This document shows, piece after piece, positions 11,250 to 23,600 of a stretch of 64,000 nt of DNA (position 1 is its first letter; each line of letters begins with the position of its first letter). This DNA comes from Colocasia esculenta (Eukaryota; Streptophyta; Magnoliopsida; Alismatales; Araceae). Both the position numbers and the translations under genes were made by a program. The stretch covers positions 73,705,244-73,769,243 of the forward strand of contig CM024760.1 of assembly GCA_014218235.1 (NCBI GenBank), given 5' to 3'. Under the pieces are notes generated by a model that saw only the letters and a list, made by a program, of their open reading frames with translations, was not told the DNA's origin and ran no database searches.

Positions 11250-12480
11250 GAAGAATGACTTACTGAATAACTCCGGATAATTCCGTCGCAATAATGCTTC
11301 GGGCTCCCACGTGGCCTCTTCGACTTAATGGTTTCTCCATAATACCTTCACCACGGGTATAGACTGATTCCGAAGCTGTTGCATCTTCTTGTCCAAGATT
11401 TTTACTGGTCTTTCTTCATAGGTCATATCCTTGTTCAGAGTAATGTCATCATAGCTGATTACGTGTGATGGATCGTACACGTACTTTCTCAGCATAGATA
11501 CATGGAAAACATTGTGTACTGTTGCAAACTGGGGTGGTAGTGCCAGTCGATACGCTACCTCGCCCGCTCTATCTAACACTTCAAACGGACCTATGAATCT
11601 TGGTCTCAGCTTGCCTTTCATCCCAAACCTTTGAAATCCTCGGGTCGGGGATCTTTTAGCATTACATGATCTCCAGTTTGAAACTCTAAGTCCCTTCTTC
11701 TTTTATCAGCATAGTTCTTCTGCCTAGACTGAGCTATCTTAATTCTGTCTCTGATAATTTGTATGTCTCTGCTAGTGCTCTGCACCATGTCTGGTCCCAG
11801 TCATTGCTGTTCACCTACTTCATTCCAGCATACTGGCGATCTGCAACTCCTGCCATACAGTGCTTCAAATGGTGCCATCTTAATGCTGGCCTAATAGCTA
11901 TTGTTGTAGGCAAATTCTATTAGAGACAGTTGTTCATTCCAATATCCCTCAAAGTCTATAGCACAGGCTCGCAGCATGTCTTCCACTATCTGATTCGTCC
12001 TTTCAGTCTGTCCTCCGTCTGTGGCTGGAAGCTGTGCTAAAGTTGAGTTTTGTGCCTAGGGCAGTCTGGAGTCCCTTCCAAATCTAGAAGTGAACCTGGG
12101 GTCACGATCTGATACATGGATACTAGTACTCCATGTAGTATGACTATCTCTTTTACATACAAGGCTGCAAGCACATCCACACTCCAGGTACTTCGAATTG
12201 CTAGAAAGTGTGCAGACTTTGTTAATCTGTCCACAATGACCCAAATAGCATCCAGTCCACCACGAGTTCGGGGTAAACCCATGATGAAATCCATTCCGAT
12301 GCTTTCCCACTTCCATTCAGGTATGTCTAGGGGTCTAAGTACACCCGCAGGACGACGGTGTTCTGCCTTTACCTGCTGACAAGTGAGGCAGTGTGCGGCA
12401 TGCTCAGCTACATCACGCATGTTTGGCCACCAAAATGACCTTTTCATGTCTTGGTACATCTTGGTTGCACCTGGGTGAAT
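11250..12480 (-). pseudogene. Element B integrase and chromodomain
   Basis: Reading down from 12480, the first residues are TIHPGATKMYQD, followed by the zinc-finger CLTCQQVKAEH, the core WESIGMDFIMGLPR with catalytic Asp, and VDRLTKSAHFL. After frameshifts near 12110 and again before 11620, the C-terminus reads RPRFIGPFEVLDRAGEVAYRL. A chromodomain follows (PVKILDKKMQQLRNQSIPVVKVLWRNH). A stop follows RNH near 11327, and the remaining chromodomain residues EEATWEPEALLRRNYPELF are still readable to about 11250. The N-terminal part of the zinc finger and everything upstream to protease is absent (see the finding on in-frame deletion). Confidence 0.8.
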
Positions 12481-12485
12481 TGTGT
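12481..12485. repeat. Left target-site duplication of element C (TGTGT)
   Basis: TGTGT lies directly before the LTR start TGTAAGGCCC and is repeated at 27052-27056, directly after the LTR end GCTACA. Confidence 0.85.
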
Positions 12486-15400
12486 TGTAAGGCCCTTGAA
12501 TTTTGTTGCATTATTGTAATGCATGTAATAATTCGTGTTGTATATGTACGTATGTAAATATCTACGTATGTATTATTAGTATACTCATGTGTGTATGTGT
12601 ATGGTTTAAGTATGTAATGTATGTATTACTTGATGGTAGTGTGTGCACAGCACCGTATAGATATTACATGTAATATACATGATGTGCATGGGTTTCTGCA
12701 TGTTTTAGACTTCTGGCCGAAGGCCAGATTGGCGTCAATCCCATAGCCGTTGATGTGGTGTCAGCGTCAATCCCATGGACGCCAACACTAATCCCGGCAT
12801 CCAACGATGTGGATGCCAACTTCTCTGACCTGCATCTGTTGCAGAGCCAGAAATTCCGAAACCAGGCAACTCACCCATTGGGGAGCTGTCTCCCAACGGT
12901 CTGAGAGCCATCATGTCACCCCATGCGTGGAGAGGAGCCTCTCCTCTTCAAAAGAGCCCCATTTCGCAACCCTAGGGCCCTCTTACCCTTTTGCAAGGAG
13001 GAAGAAAGAGGAGAAGAAACCCTATTTTCTGACTGAGGAAAACCCCCACCTTTGCAAACCTAAAACTGAAGATCTAAAGCTTGTTTCGGGGTTCTGCTGC
13101 AACAAGGAGCTTGCTGGATCATCGAGGAAGGCTTCCCCGACCTCGACTTGCTGTGGAGACTGCTCAGGAACCTGGAGTAAAGCGTTTCTAAGAGCTTCTT
13201 GGGACAGCCCAAGGAAAGCTTCACCGAGCCCTAGATCCGTCTGGTGAATTTTCTAGAGGCAAGTACCCTACTCATAACGTCCCTGTATGTGTCTAGGATG
13301 GTTTTACTATTTTTGTATATTTTCCTCGTGTCCTGGATCCCCTCTTTCACCCTTTTATTTGAGCTCGGTCTGTGTTTCTGCACAGACAGGAACTTGGCGT
13401 TAATGCCTTGACGCCAAGCTCCAGGTGTGCGTCCAGCGATCTGGCCGTCCACTTCTGGAACGGCCAGAGACCGCCGCCAAGTTCATCTGAGCAGAACAGC
13501 AAACTATTCTGCCCTTCTATGTGGATATATTCGATATGTTTCATGATGATGATATAATGTAATCTCTTATGTACTATGTATACTAGTGAATGTGGTGTGT
13601 GGATGGATTTTGTGCAAGGTGGTAAATGATAGAGTTATTATTTTTATGGAAATACATGTATGATGTGTTATCAACCTTGTCAATCCTTTGTTTGTATGAT
13701 TTAGGACGAATCTGAATGCACTACATTTTATGGGTCATGCATGTATTGGTCAGGCTCTGTTATGAAATTTTGAGATTTTTCCCATGCTTGTGTGAATTAG
13801 TGGAATATTGCTTGGGAAATAGAAATTTTGTGTAGATCATGATAAATATTCGTAATCATGTATTACCCATAAATTCAGAAATAAATTCTATGGTTCCATG
13901 CCTGTTAGGGTTCAGACAGTGAATGGTTAAAACTGTGCTTGTGTTTAACTCCATGTTAAATCGAATTGCAGATAGCATGTGAAATTAATGTTAGATTTTC
14001 TGTAGTTCCGTTTTAGCTCAGAAAAATCTAAAAATTTGCATGTGGGATCCTAAACCCAAATAACTTGTGGTTAAAATTTCAGTTCATTTGGACCAGTAGA
14101 TGATACAATATGAATTCCCTGTGAAATTGTGAAACTAATGCATGCCGTTGTAAAATGATTTGTTTTTGTGTATAGCCACCTGATTAGAGCAATTTTTCTG
14201 AGTGCTAAGATTCTGTAATTGTAGTGCCATGTTAGGAAAATAGAGAAATGTGCATGTGAGTGAGAAAGTGAATGAAATGAGAATGATATGTGTAAGCTTA
14301 TGTGTTAAAAATGGTAAAAACGTGTAATGTGTAAATTGTGCCAAGTGTGACATTGCTTTCTCAGAGGGCAGTGGAACCGTATCAGGAAAAGTCCCCCTGA
14401 GAAGGTTCAATGTGTAAGTGACCCTAAGGGCATTAGGGGGAAATCCTGGAGGTGGACAAGTACCACTGGTTAGGGTGGAGACTTGTTCTCCCGGTTTGCG
14501 CAGTCCAAGAGTCGCCATGTGTTGCCTAGATGGCGTCTATGTGATGTGATGTGTTTTGTCCTTCTTTGGTGGTTTGGACTATGTGTCACGGCACTAAATG
14601 TGAATGTGTAAAAGTGAATGTGTAAGGTGTATGTGTTCATGTGAAAAATGTGAATGTGAACAATGTGTAAAAGTGTATGTGTAAAGTGTAAATTATGCGA
14701 ATTGGAAATTGTGTAAAATGTGAAACCAAAATGTGAGGATGTGAGTGTGTAATCCATGTTAGGACAAATCTGAACCATACTTAAACAGTAGCTTTACCAT
14801 GTTATGATCATGTTTAGGTATGCAAAATGACTAGAATCCATGCTAGGGATAATTGTTAAGCATGTATAAACAATTTCCATAATCGATTGTTCACATGTTG
14901 TGATTTAATCGTTGTTGTAGCTCTCATGTATTAGATTATGGTTACTTGAGCATGTAAAATCAGCAAGCTTAAAGCATGTAAAATGGTCATGTATATGCGT
15001 AGTAATGTGTAGATTCCATGTTAGGTGTGTTTCCTTTCATGCATGTTTGGAAGTGTATGTTACGGGCTTTCATGTCTTAGTTGGTTGAAGGTAGATTTTT
15101 ATGTGAGAAATGAATAGAAAGCATGTGATAGGTGATCCTATTTCTACAAATCTGAAAGCATAGTCCATGTGTTCAAATTGTAGATTCACCATGATAGGTT
15201 GTAAATTTAAATGCCAAGCATGCTACATGTTGTGTCTCGTGAATGTGCATGTAAAACCTACTATGATATGTGCATGTACGGTATGTGTAGAATTACTTGC
15301 TGAGTCTTTTAGACTCACTACTTGCTTCGGCGTACAGGTGTAGTTGGTGACAAGACACTAGTGGAGGAGACGTTGGAGACCGACTCCGAGCGCGGAGATT

Positions 15401-15744
15401 AGAGCGTTGTTGGAATTCTAGTGACATTTGTGATTTTCATAGTATGAAAATTGAACATTGTACTATCTTTATCATGGAAGAATGTATAAGTGTGGACATT
15501 TATGTTTTAAATTTTCAGCAATTTAATATGTGGACTTTTAGTTCTTAATGTTATCAAACCATGTATTTTAAATGTGGATGATGAATGAAATGAAGACAGT
15601 GGTTCTTTTACTTCCGCTACTCTGTTCTTATATTCACGTGTATCTCAGCTGAATGTTATTGTTGGGTAAATATCCCACTGTGGCAACGCTCGCTATACCG
15701 ACGTGGGTTGGTATAACCGTACCGGTATAATGAGGGTCGCTACA
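12486..15744 (+). repeat. 5' LTR of element C
   Basis: It begins TGTAAGGCCC and ends GGTCGCTACA. It matches 20652-23886 plus 26995-27051. Near its start is a hairpin TCTGGCCGAAGGCCAGA (about 12713-12729) and several ggcgtcaat/gacgcc repeats. The 3' part is rich in tgtgta/aatgtg short repeats. Unrelated to the A/B LTR except in general layout. The two reading frames inside it are chance ORFs. Confidence 0.9.
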
Positions 15745-15749
15745 GAGAT

Positions 15750-15761
15750 TGGTATCAGAGC
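15750..15761 (+). other. Primer-binding site of element C
   Basis: TGGTATCAGAGC is a perfect 12-base complement to the 3' end of plant initiator-Met tRNA. It lies 5 bp after the LTR. Confidence 0.85.
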
Positions 15762-15922
15762 GACCGGTTGAGATTGCACATGAATATACTAAGTCATCAT
15801 CTTCATTGCATGCTAAGTATGTCCACATGTGTAGAAAACACTAATAAGAAGTGAAAAGTAGATAAGAAAATGGTTAGAAAACTTAGTAACCTAGCTAATG
15901 GTGGCTGAAATTTATTACAGCC

Positions 15923-17152
15923 ATGGCTTCGAGAGGTAGGCGTGGTAGAGCGTCGGCCCGCGAGGACGAGCTGAGACGTGACGAGCGGGCGGAGCAGCAG
16001 GCCCCGACACCGCAAGGTTCTGTACTTCCCCCACCGCCGCCTGTGGACTATGGAGTATTCATGCAAGGTCTAGTGCAAGCCATGCAGACGCAGGCTCATA
16101 CCTAGGCAGCACTCCAGGCTCAGTTGGAGGCCGGTTAGACTAATAAGATGATAAATAGTCTGCTTTAATTGCTTGTGTGATATTATATTGATTGTGTATT
16201 TCTTAATGTGTACTGTAGCAGGCTCAAGTACCAGCTCAGGACCATGGTGGACCTTCTACCATGGAGAGATTCAGAGGATGCTGCCACCCTCTTTTAAGGG
16301 GGAGAGCGATCCGTTGTTGGCTGAAAGCTGGATGAGGGAGATAGAAAAGATCTTCCGAGCCATCAGGTGTGTCGATGAGGATAAGGTTACACTGGCCACC
16401 TACATGCTACATGTATGTCTTAGTTTATATGCTTGTATGTTTTGTTAAGCTAGATTTGTTTAGATGGTGCTTATGAACGGTGTACTACAGGAAAGAGCTG
16501 ATGTTTGGTGGGCTTCATTGCTGTGTACCCGATTTGAGGACGGAGCTATCAATGTTGCGTGGGACGAGTTCATGAGGCTCTTTCGGGCCAAGTTCATCTC
16601 GGAGCATGTGCAAGATCGGATGGAGCAAGCATTTCTATCTTTGGCTCAAGGCTCCATGACCGTGCTGGAATATGAGGCAAGATTTTCTGAACTCTCTAAT
16701 ATGTACCTCATATCGTGGCAGACGAGCGCAGGAAGACAAAGAAGTTCGTGATGGGACTCAAGCCATCACTGCGGACGAGACTCGTGGCGTTTGACCACCG
16801 CACGTTGGACGAGGCCCTCAGTGCTGCTTGTAGGCAGGAGGGAGAGATGGAGCAATACCTGGAAGAAAAGAAAGCTTCGCAGAAGAGGCCAGTAGCGACT
16901 TTCCAACGGCAAGATAAGAAGAAAACGGTGTACCAGACACCGCAGCGATCCGTGGCAGTCGGCAGTTCTCAGGTACCTTCTGTACGTTTCCCCGGTGTGA
17001 AGAAAGAGTGTCCCCATTGTGGGAAGACACATGGTGGTACCGAATGTTGGATGATTGCGGGAAAGTGCTTGAAGTGCGGAAGCAGCGACCACAAGATCAG
17101 AGATTGCCCAAGACTTCAGCAGGAGCTCAGCGTGGAGCGCCAGCCCCAGTAG
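15923..17152 (+). pseudogene. Element C gag
   Basis: Gag starts MASRGRRGRASARED at 15923. Conserved parts are PPSFKGESDPLLAESWMREIEKIFRAI (about 16289-16365), the ADVWWASL region with FRAKFISEHVQ near 16500-16620, and two zinc knuckles, CPHCGKTHGGTEC and CLKCGSSDHKIRDC (17009-17113), ending at 17152. The frame is interrupted by a TAG near 16103, two intron-like insertions (16134-16218 and 16413-16463) and a frameshift near 16715. Gag would form the particle and bind element RNA. In its present form it cannot be translated whole. Confidence 0.8.
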
Positions 17153-20100
17153 TAGCGGCAGCCGCGCCAACTACAGGGAGACCAGGAAGGCCTCGAGCCC
17201 CAGCTCGAGTGTTTGCTTTAGCTCGTGAGGACGCCGAGCAGGCGGAGCATGTCACCGAAGGTACAATTTTGCTTTTAGGTGTGCACGCTCGGTTTTGTTT
17301 GATACGGGTGCTACACACTCGTTCATTTCCGAGCGGTTCGCTAGGCAGTTAGCCCTAGAGTCAGGATAGAGACTGAGGATTTAAGGTCCCTTTGTCTGTA
17401 CACACCCCTGCGGGTACGGTATCGACTAGGAAGTGCATTCCGTCGTTACCTGTGTGCATTGAGGATAGAATCCTAGATGGGTGTTTCTTCTTGCTAAAGA
17501 TGAAGGACTATGATGCTATTCTTGGTCTAGATTGGCTAGAGAGCACTATGCATTAGTGGATTGTCGTCGGAAGAGGATTGTTTTCCGCATTCCTGGTGAG
17601 GATGAGTTCTCTCACCCCTTGCCAAGGAATTTGGCGGGAAAGATGGTCATCTCTGCCATGAAGGCGATGCGCATGGTGAACAAGGGTTGTGACGCTTTTC
17701 TTGCCAGCGTGGTGTTAGTACCAGAGGCTGATGAGTCACCTACTCTTGCGGAGATTGAGGTAGTGCAGGATTTTCCAGATGTCTTTCCTAATGACTTGTC
17801 TGGATTGCCACCGGATAGAGAGATAGAGTTTACCATAGAGTTGCTTCCGGGCACCTCTCCTATCTCGAAGGCTCCATATCGGATGGCACCTGCGGAGTTA
17901 GCCGAGTTGAGGAAGCAATTGCAAGAGTTGCTTGATAAGGGATTTATTCGCCCTATTGTTCCCCTTGGGGCGCACCTGTATTATTCGTCAAGAAGAAAGA
18001 CGGGTCACTTAGGTTATGCATTGACTATAGGAAGTTGAACCAAGTGACTGTGAAGAATAGGTATCCCTTACCTTGTATTGATGATTTGTTTGACCAGTTA
18101 CGAGAGGCATCAGTCTTTTCTAAGATTGATTTGCGATCTGGTTATCATCAGTTGAAGATTCGGAGTGAGGATGTGTCCAAGACGGCGTTCAGAACCCGTT
18201 ATGGACATTATGAGTTTTTGGTCCTTCCTTTCGGATTGACCAATGCCCCTGCAACGTTCATGGATCTCATTAACAGAGTGTTTAGGCCTTATCTAGATAG
18301 CTTTGTCGTAGTGTTTATTGATGATGTGTTGGTCTACTCTCCAGATGAGGCCACGCACCGTCAGCATTTGAGGGTAGTATTAGAGGTTCTTCATGAGCAC
18401 AAGCTGTATGCTAAGTTCAGCAAGTGCGATTTTTGGTTGCGCGAGGTTCATTTCCTCGGGCATGTTATCTCCGACGCTGGTGTTGCAGTTGACCCAGCAA
18501 AGGTCCAGGCAGTTATGGATTGGGAGATTCCCAGACCCCTTCGGAGATTCGTAGTTTTATCGTTTAGCTGGTTATTATCGGCGATTTATTGAGGGATTTT
18601 CATCCATCGCCGCCCCTTTGACTCAGCTTACCAGAAAGGGAGTGAAGTTCGTATGGTCTGAGGCATGTGAGCGTAGCTTTCAGCTATTAAAGGCTAAGCT
18701 TACTTCTGTTCCGGTATTGGTATTGCCTAGTGGTTCAGAAGGCTTTGCCATTTATACGGATGCATCTCAGATTGGTTTAGGTTGTGTGCTCATGCAGCAA
18801 GAAAGGGTAGTGACTTATGCTTCTCGTCAGCTGAAGGAGCATGAGAAGAACTATCCGACTCATGCATTGGAGCTCGCAGCAGTGGTTCATGCACTAAAGA
18901 TCTGGAGGCACTATCTTTACGGTGTCAGATTTGAGGTGTTTACCGACCACAAGAGCTTGAAGTATCTTTTCTCCCAAAAGGAATTAAACCTGAGGCAGAG
19001 AAGATGGATTGAGTTCTTGAAGGATTATGACTTTGACCTTCAGTACCATCCTGGAAAGGCGAACGTCGTAGCGGATGCGCTGAGTAGAAAGAGGCCATCC
19101 CTCCAGCAGGATTGGAAGATGTTGGAAGATGCGGCTTGCGCTTGACTGAGTTAGAGCCATCACTATCTCAGGATTTTGTAGCTCAGTTAGCTCTTAGGTC
19201 CTCGGTTTTGGATGAGGTGATCGAGCAACAGGAAGCCGACCCTAGACTCTTAGAGTTAGTAGGCAAGGCAGGCATTGCTCGTGATGAGGACGGTGTGATT
19301 AGATTTCAGCACCGTGTTTGTGTCCCTGATTTAGTAGATGTCCATGAGCATGTGTTAGCGGAGGCTCATAGGTCGCGATTCTCTATTCATCCGGGTAACA
19401 CTAAGATGTACCAAGATCTGAAGAGATCATTTTGGTGGTCCGGCATGAAGAAGGATGTTGCGGATTATGTGTCTAGATGTCTAGTATGTCAGCAAGTGAA
19501 GGCCGAGCGACAGCGACCATCTGGCCTTATGCAGAGGATGGATATCCCAGTATGGAAGTGGGAAGTTGTCACTATGGATTTCGTTTCGGGTTTGCCTCGA
19601 TCTAGAAGGGGCAATGACTCGATTTGGGTAGTTGTAGATAGATTCTCGAAGACTGCTCATTTCTTGCCTATGAAGAAGAAGCAGTTAATAGAGAGTCTAG
19701 CTAGATTGTATGTTAGGGTATCATTAGATTGCATGGTGTGCCGAAGTCGATCATTTCGGATCGAGATCCGAGATTTACTTCGAGGTTGTGGAAGGGTCTT
19801 CAGGATGCTTTAGGTTCGGAGCTGAAGCTCAGTTCGGCGTTTCATCCCAGACCGATGGATAGTACGAGAGGACTATCCAGACGCTCGAGGATATGTTGAT
19901 GGCGTGTGTTCTGGATTGGAAAGATGATTGGGGGCGTCATTTACCTCTTGTGGAGTTCGCATACAACAACAGCTTTCATGCTAGTATTGGTATGGCTCCA
20001 TTCGAGGCGTTGTATGGTAGGCCCTGCAGATCTCCGTTATGTGGGAGGAGACTGGTGTAGGCAGTTGATCGGATCGGAGTTAGTTCAGGACTTCGGATAA

Positions 20101-20605
20101 GGTCCAGCTTATCAGGAAGAGGCTTGTTGCAGCACAGGATAGGCAGAAGAGTTATGCCGACAACAGAATGAAGGATTTGGAGTTCGAGGTGGCGATCATG
20201 TCTTCTTGAAGATATCGCCTACTCGTGGTGTCGTCAGATTTGGACGGCGTAGTAAGTTGAGCCTAGGTCATTGGCCCGTATGAGATTCTCAGACGTTTGG
20301 GCAGCGTGGCATATGAGCTAGCATTACCCCCAGCTTTGGCTAGCGTTCACCCTGTATTCCACGTATCGATACTCAGGAAGTATGTCCAAGATCCGTCTCA
20401 TGTGATTAGCCATGAGCCAGTGGAGATCCAGCCAGATCTTTCGTATGTCGAGCAACCAGTAGCTATTCTTGACCGGAAGGTTCAGCACCTCCGGAACAAG
20501 AGTATTGCGTCGGTGAAAGTTCTATGGCGGAACTTCTCACGAGAGGAGGCTACTTGGGAGCTTGAGGATGCGATGAAGAAGAAGTATCCCCTTTTGTTTG
20601 CGTAG
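17153..20605 (+). pseudogene. Element C pol: protease, RT, RNase H, integrase, chromodomain
   Basis: Order along the strand: a protease remnant (17260-17350; the DTGATHSF-type site is out of frame), then the AILGLDWL/LVDCRRKRI stretch. RT runs from about 17870 to 18560 (KIDLRSGYHQ, FGLTNAPATF and the catalytic FIDD near 18320). RNase H is at 18618-19138 (FTDHKSLKYLF, GKANVVADALSRK). Integrase starts about 19112 (zinc finger HPGN...CLVCQQVK; core MDFVSGLPRSRRGND; the next acid in SDRDPRFTS is displaced by frameshift near 19730). A GPFE-like region and a chromodomain follow (PVAILDRKVQHLRNKS, VKVLWRNFSREEATWELE), ending at 20605. Frameshifts are near 17975, 18545, 19125, 19730-20100 and 20250. 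Relative to B, it retains RT and RNase H. Confidence 0.85.
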
Positions 20606-20638
20606 TGTCGTTCTAACTTCGAGGACGAAGTTTCTTTT

Positions 20639-20651
20639 AAGGGGGAGAGGG
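20639..20651 (+). other. Polypurine tract of element C
   Basis: AAGGGGGAGAGGG lies immediately before the 3' LTR start TGTAAGG. Confidence 0.8.
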
Positions 20652-23600
20652 TGTAAGGCCCTCGAATTTTGTTGTATTATTATAATGCATGTAAATAATT
20701 CGTGTGTATATGTACGTATGTAAATATCTACGTATGTATTAATTAGTATACTCGTGTGTGTATGTGTATGGTTTAAGTATAAGTAATGTATGTATTACTT
20801 GATTGTAGTGTGTGCACAGCACCGTATAGATATTACATGTAAACATACATGATGTGCATGGGTTTCTACATGTTTTAGACTTCTGGCCGAAGGCCAGATT
20901 GGCGTCAATCCTATAGCTGTTGATGTGGTGTCAGCGTCAATCCCATGGACGCCAACCCTGATCCCGGCGTCCAACGATGTGGACGCCAACTTCTCTGACC
21001 TGCATGCGTTGCAGAGCCAGAAATTCTGAAAACAAGGCAACTCACCCATTGGGGAGCTGTCTCCCAACGGTCTGAGAGCCATCATGTCACCCCATGCGTG
21101 GGAGAGGAGCCTCTCCTCTTCAAAGAGCCCCATTTCGCAACCCTAGGGCCCTCTTAACCCTTTTGCAAGGGAGGAAGAAGAGAGGAGAAGAAACCCTATT
21201 TTCTGACTGAGGAAAATCTCCACCTTTGCAAACCTAAAACTGAAGATCTAAAGCTTGTTCCGGGGTTCTGCTGCAACAAGGAGCTTGCTGGATCATCGAG
21301 GAAGGCTTCCCCGACCTCGACTTGCTGTGGAGACTACTCAGGAACCTAGAGTAAAGCGTTTCTAAGAGCTTCTTGGGACAGCCCAAGGAGAGCTTCACCG
21401 AGCCCTAGATCGTCTGGTGAATTTTCTAGAGGCAAGTACCCTACTCATAACGTCCCTGTATGTGTCTAGGATGGTTTTACTATTTTTGTATATTTTCCCT
21501 CGTGTCCTGGATCCCCTCTTTCACCCTTTTTATTTGAGCTCGGTCTATGTTTCTGCACAGACAGGAACTTGGCGTCAATGCCTTGGCGTCAATGCCTTGA
21601 CGCCAAGCTCAGGTGTGCGTCCAGCGATCTGGCCGTCCACTTCTGGAACAGCCAAAGACCGCCGCCAAGTTCATCTGAGCAGAACAGCAAGCTGTTCTGC
21701 CCTTCTATGTGGATATATTCAATATGTTTCACGATGAGGATATAATGTAATCTCTTATGTACTATGTATACTAGTGAATGTGGGGTGTGGATGGATTTTG
21801 TGCAAGGTGGTAAATGATAGAGTTATTGTTTTTATGGAAATACATGTATGATGTGTTATCAACCTTGTCAATCCTTTGTTTGTATGATTTAGGAAGAATC
21901 TGAATGCACTACATTTTATGGGTCATGCATGTATTGGTCAGGCTCTGTTATGAAAATTTGAGATTTTCCCATGCTTGTGTGAATTAGTGAAAATATTGCT
22001 TGGAAATAGAAATTTTGCGTAGATCATGATAAATCTTCGGTAAATCATGTATTACCCAATAAATTCAGGAATAAATTTTGTGGTTCCATGCCTATTAGGG
22101 TTCAGACAGTGAATGGTTAAAACTGTGCTTGTGTTTAACTCCATGTTAAATCGAATTGCGGATAGCATGTGAAATTAATGTTAGATTTTCTGTAATTCCG
22201 TTTTAGCTCAGAAAAATCTGACAATTTGCATGTGGGATCCTAAACCCGAAAATAACTTGTGGTTAAAATTTCAGGTCATTTGGACCAGTAGATGATGCAA
22301 TATGAAATTCCCATGTGAAATTGTGAAACTAATGCATGCCGTTGTAAAATGATTTGTTTTTTGTATAGCCACCTGATTAGAGCAATTTTTCTGAGTGCTA
22401 AGATTTTGTAATTGTAGTGCCATGTTAGGAAAAATAGAGAAATGTGCATGTGAGTGAGAAAGTGAATGAAATGAGAATGATATGTGTAAGCTTATGTGTT
22501 AAAAACGGTAAAAACGTGTAATGTGTAAATTGTGCCAAGTGTGACATTGCTTCCACAGAGGGCAGTGGAACTGTATCAGGGAAAAGTCCCCCTGAGAAGG
22601 TTCAATGTGTAAGTGACCCTAAGGGCATTAGGGGGAAATCCTGGAGGTGGACAAGTACCACTGGTTAGGGTGGAGACTTGTTCTCCCGGTCTGCGCAGTC
22701 CAAGAGTCGCCATTGTGTTGCCTAGATGGCGTCTATGTGATGTGATGTGTTTGTGTTCTTCTTTGGTGGTTTGGACTATGTGTCACGGCACTAAATGTGA
22801 ATGTTTAAAAGTGAATGTGTAAATGTGTATGTGTTCATGTGAAAAATGTGAATGTGAACAATGTGTAAAAGTGTATGTGTAAAGTGTAAATTATGCGAAT
22901 TGGAAATTGTGTAAAATGTGAAACCAAAATGTGAGGATGTGAGTGTGTAATCCATGTTAGGACAAATCTGAAACCATACTTAAACAGTAGCTTTACCATG
23001 TTATGATCATGTTTAGGTATACAAAATGACTAGAATCCATGCTAGGGATAATTGTTAAGCATGTATAACAATTTCCATAATCGATTGTTCACATGTTGTG
23101 ATTTAATCGTTGTTGTAGCTCTCATGTATTAGATTATGGTTACTTGAGCATGTAAAATCAGCAAGCTTAAAGCATGTAAAATGGTCATGTATATGCGTAG
23201 TAATGTGTAGATTCCATGTTAGGTGTGTTCCTTTCATGCATGTTTGGAAGTGTATGTTACGGGCTTTCATGTCTTAGTTGGTTGAAGGTAGATTTTTATG
23301 TGAGAAATGAATAGAAAGCATGTGATAGGTGATCCTATTTCTGCAAATCTGAAAGCATAGTCCATGTGTTCAAATTGTAGATTCACCATGATAGGTTGTA
23401 AATTTAAATGCCAAGCATGCTACATGTTGTGTCTCGTGAATATGCATGTAAAACCTACTATGATATGTGCATGTACGGTATGTGTAGAATTACTTGCTGA
23501 GTCTTTTAGACTCACTACTTGCTTCGGCGTACAGGTGTAGTTGGTGATGAGACACTAGTGGAGGAGACGTTGGAGACCGACTCCGAGCGCGGAGATTAGA

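Noticed and set aside
12807..13247. A 146-codon plus-strand ORF in the 5' LTR of C
   Set aside because: The matching region of the 3' LTR (about 20970-21420) does not keep the frame, so it is a chance ORF in LTR leader sequence.
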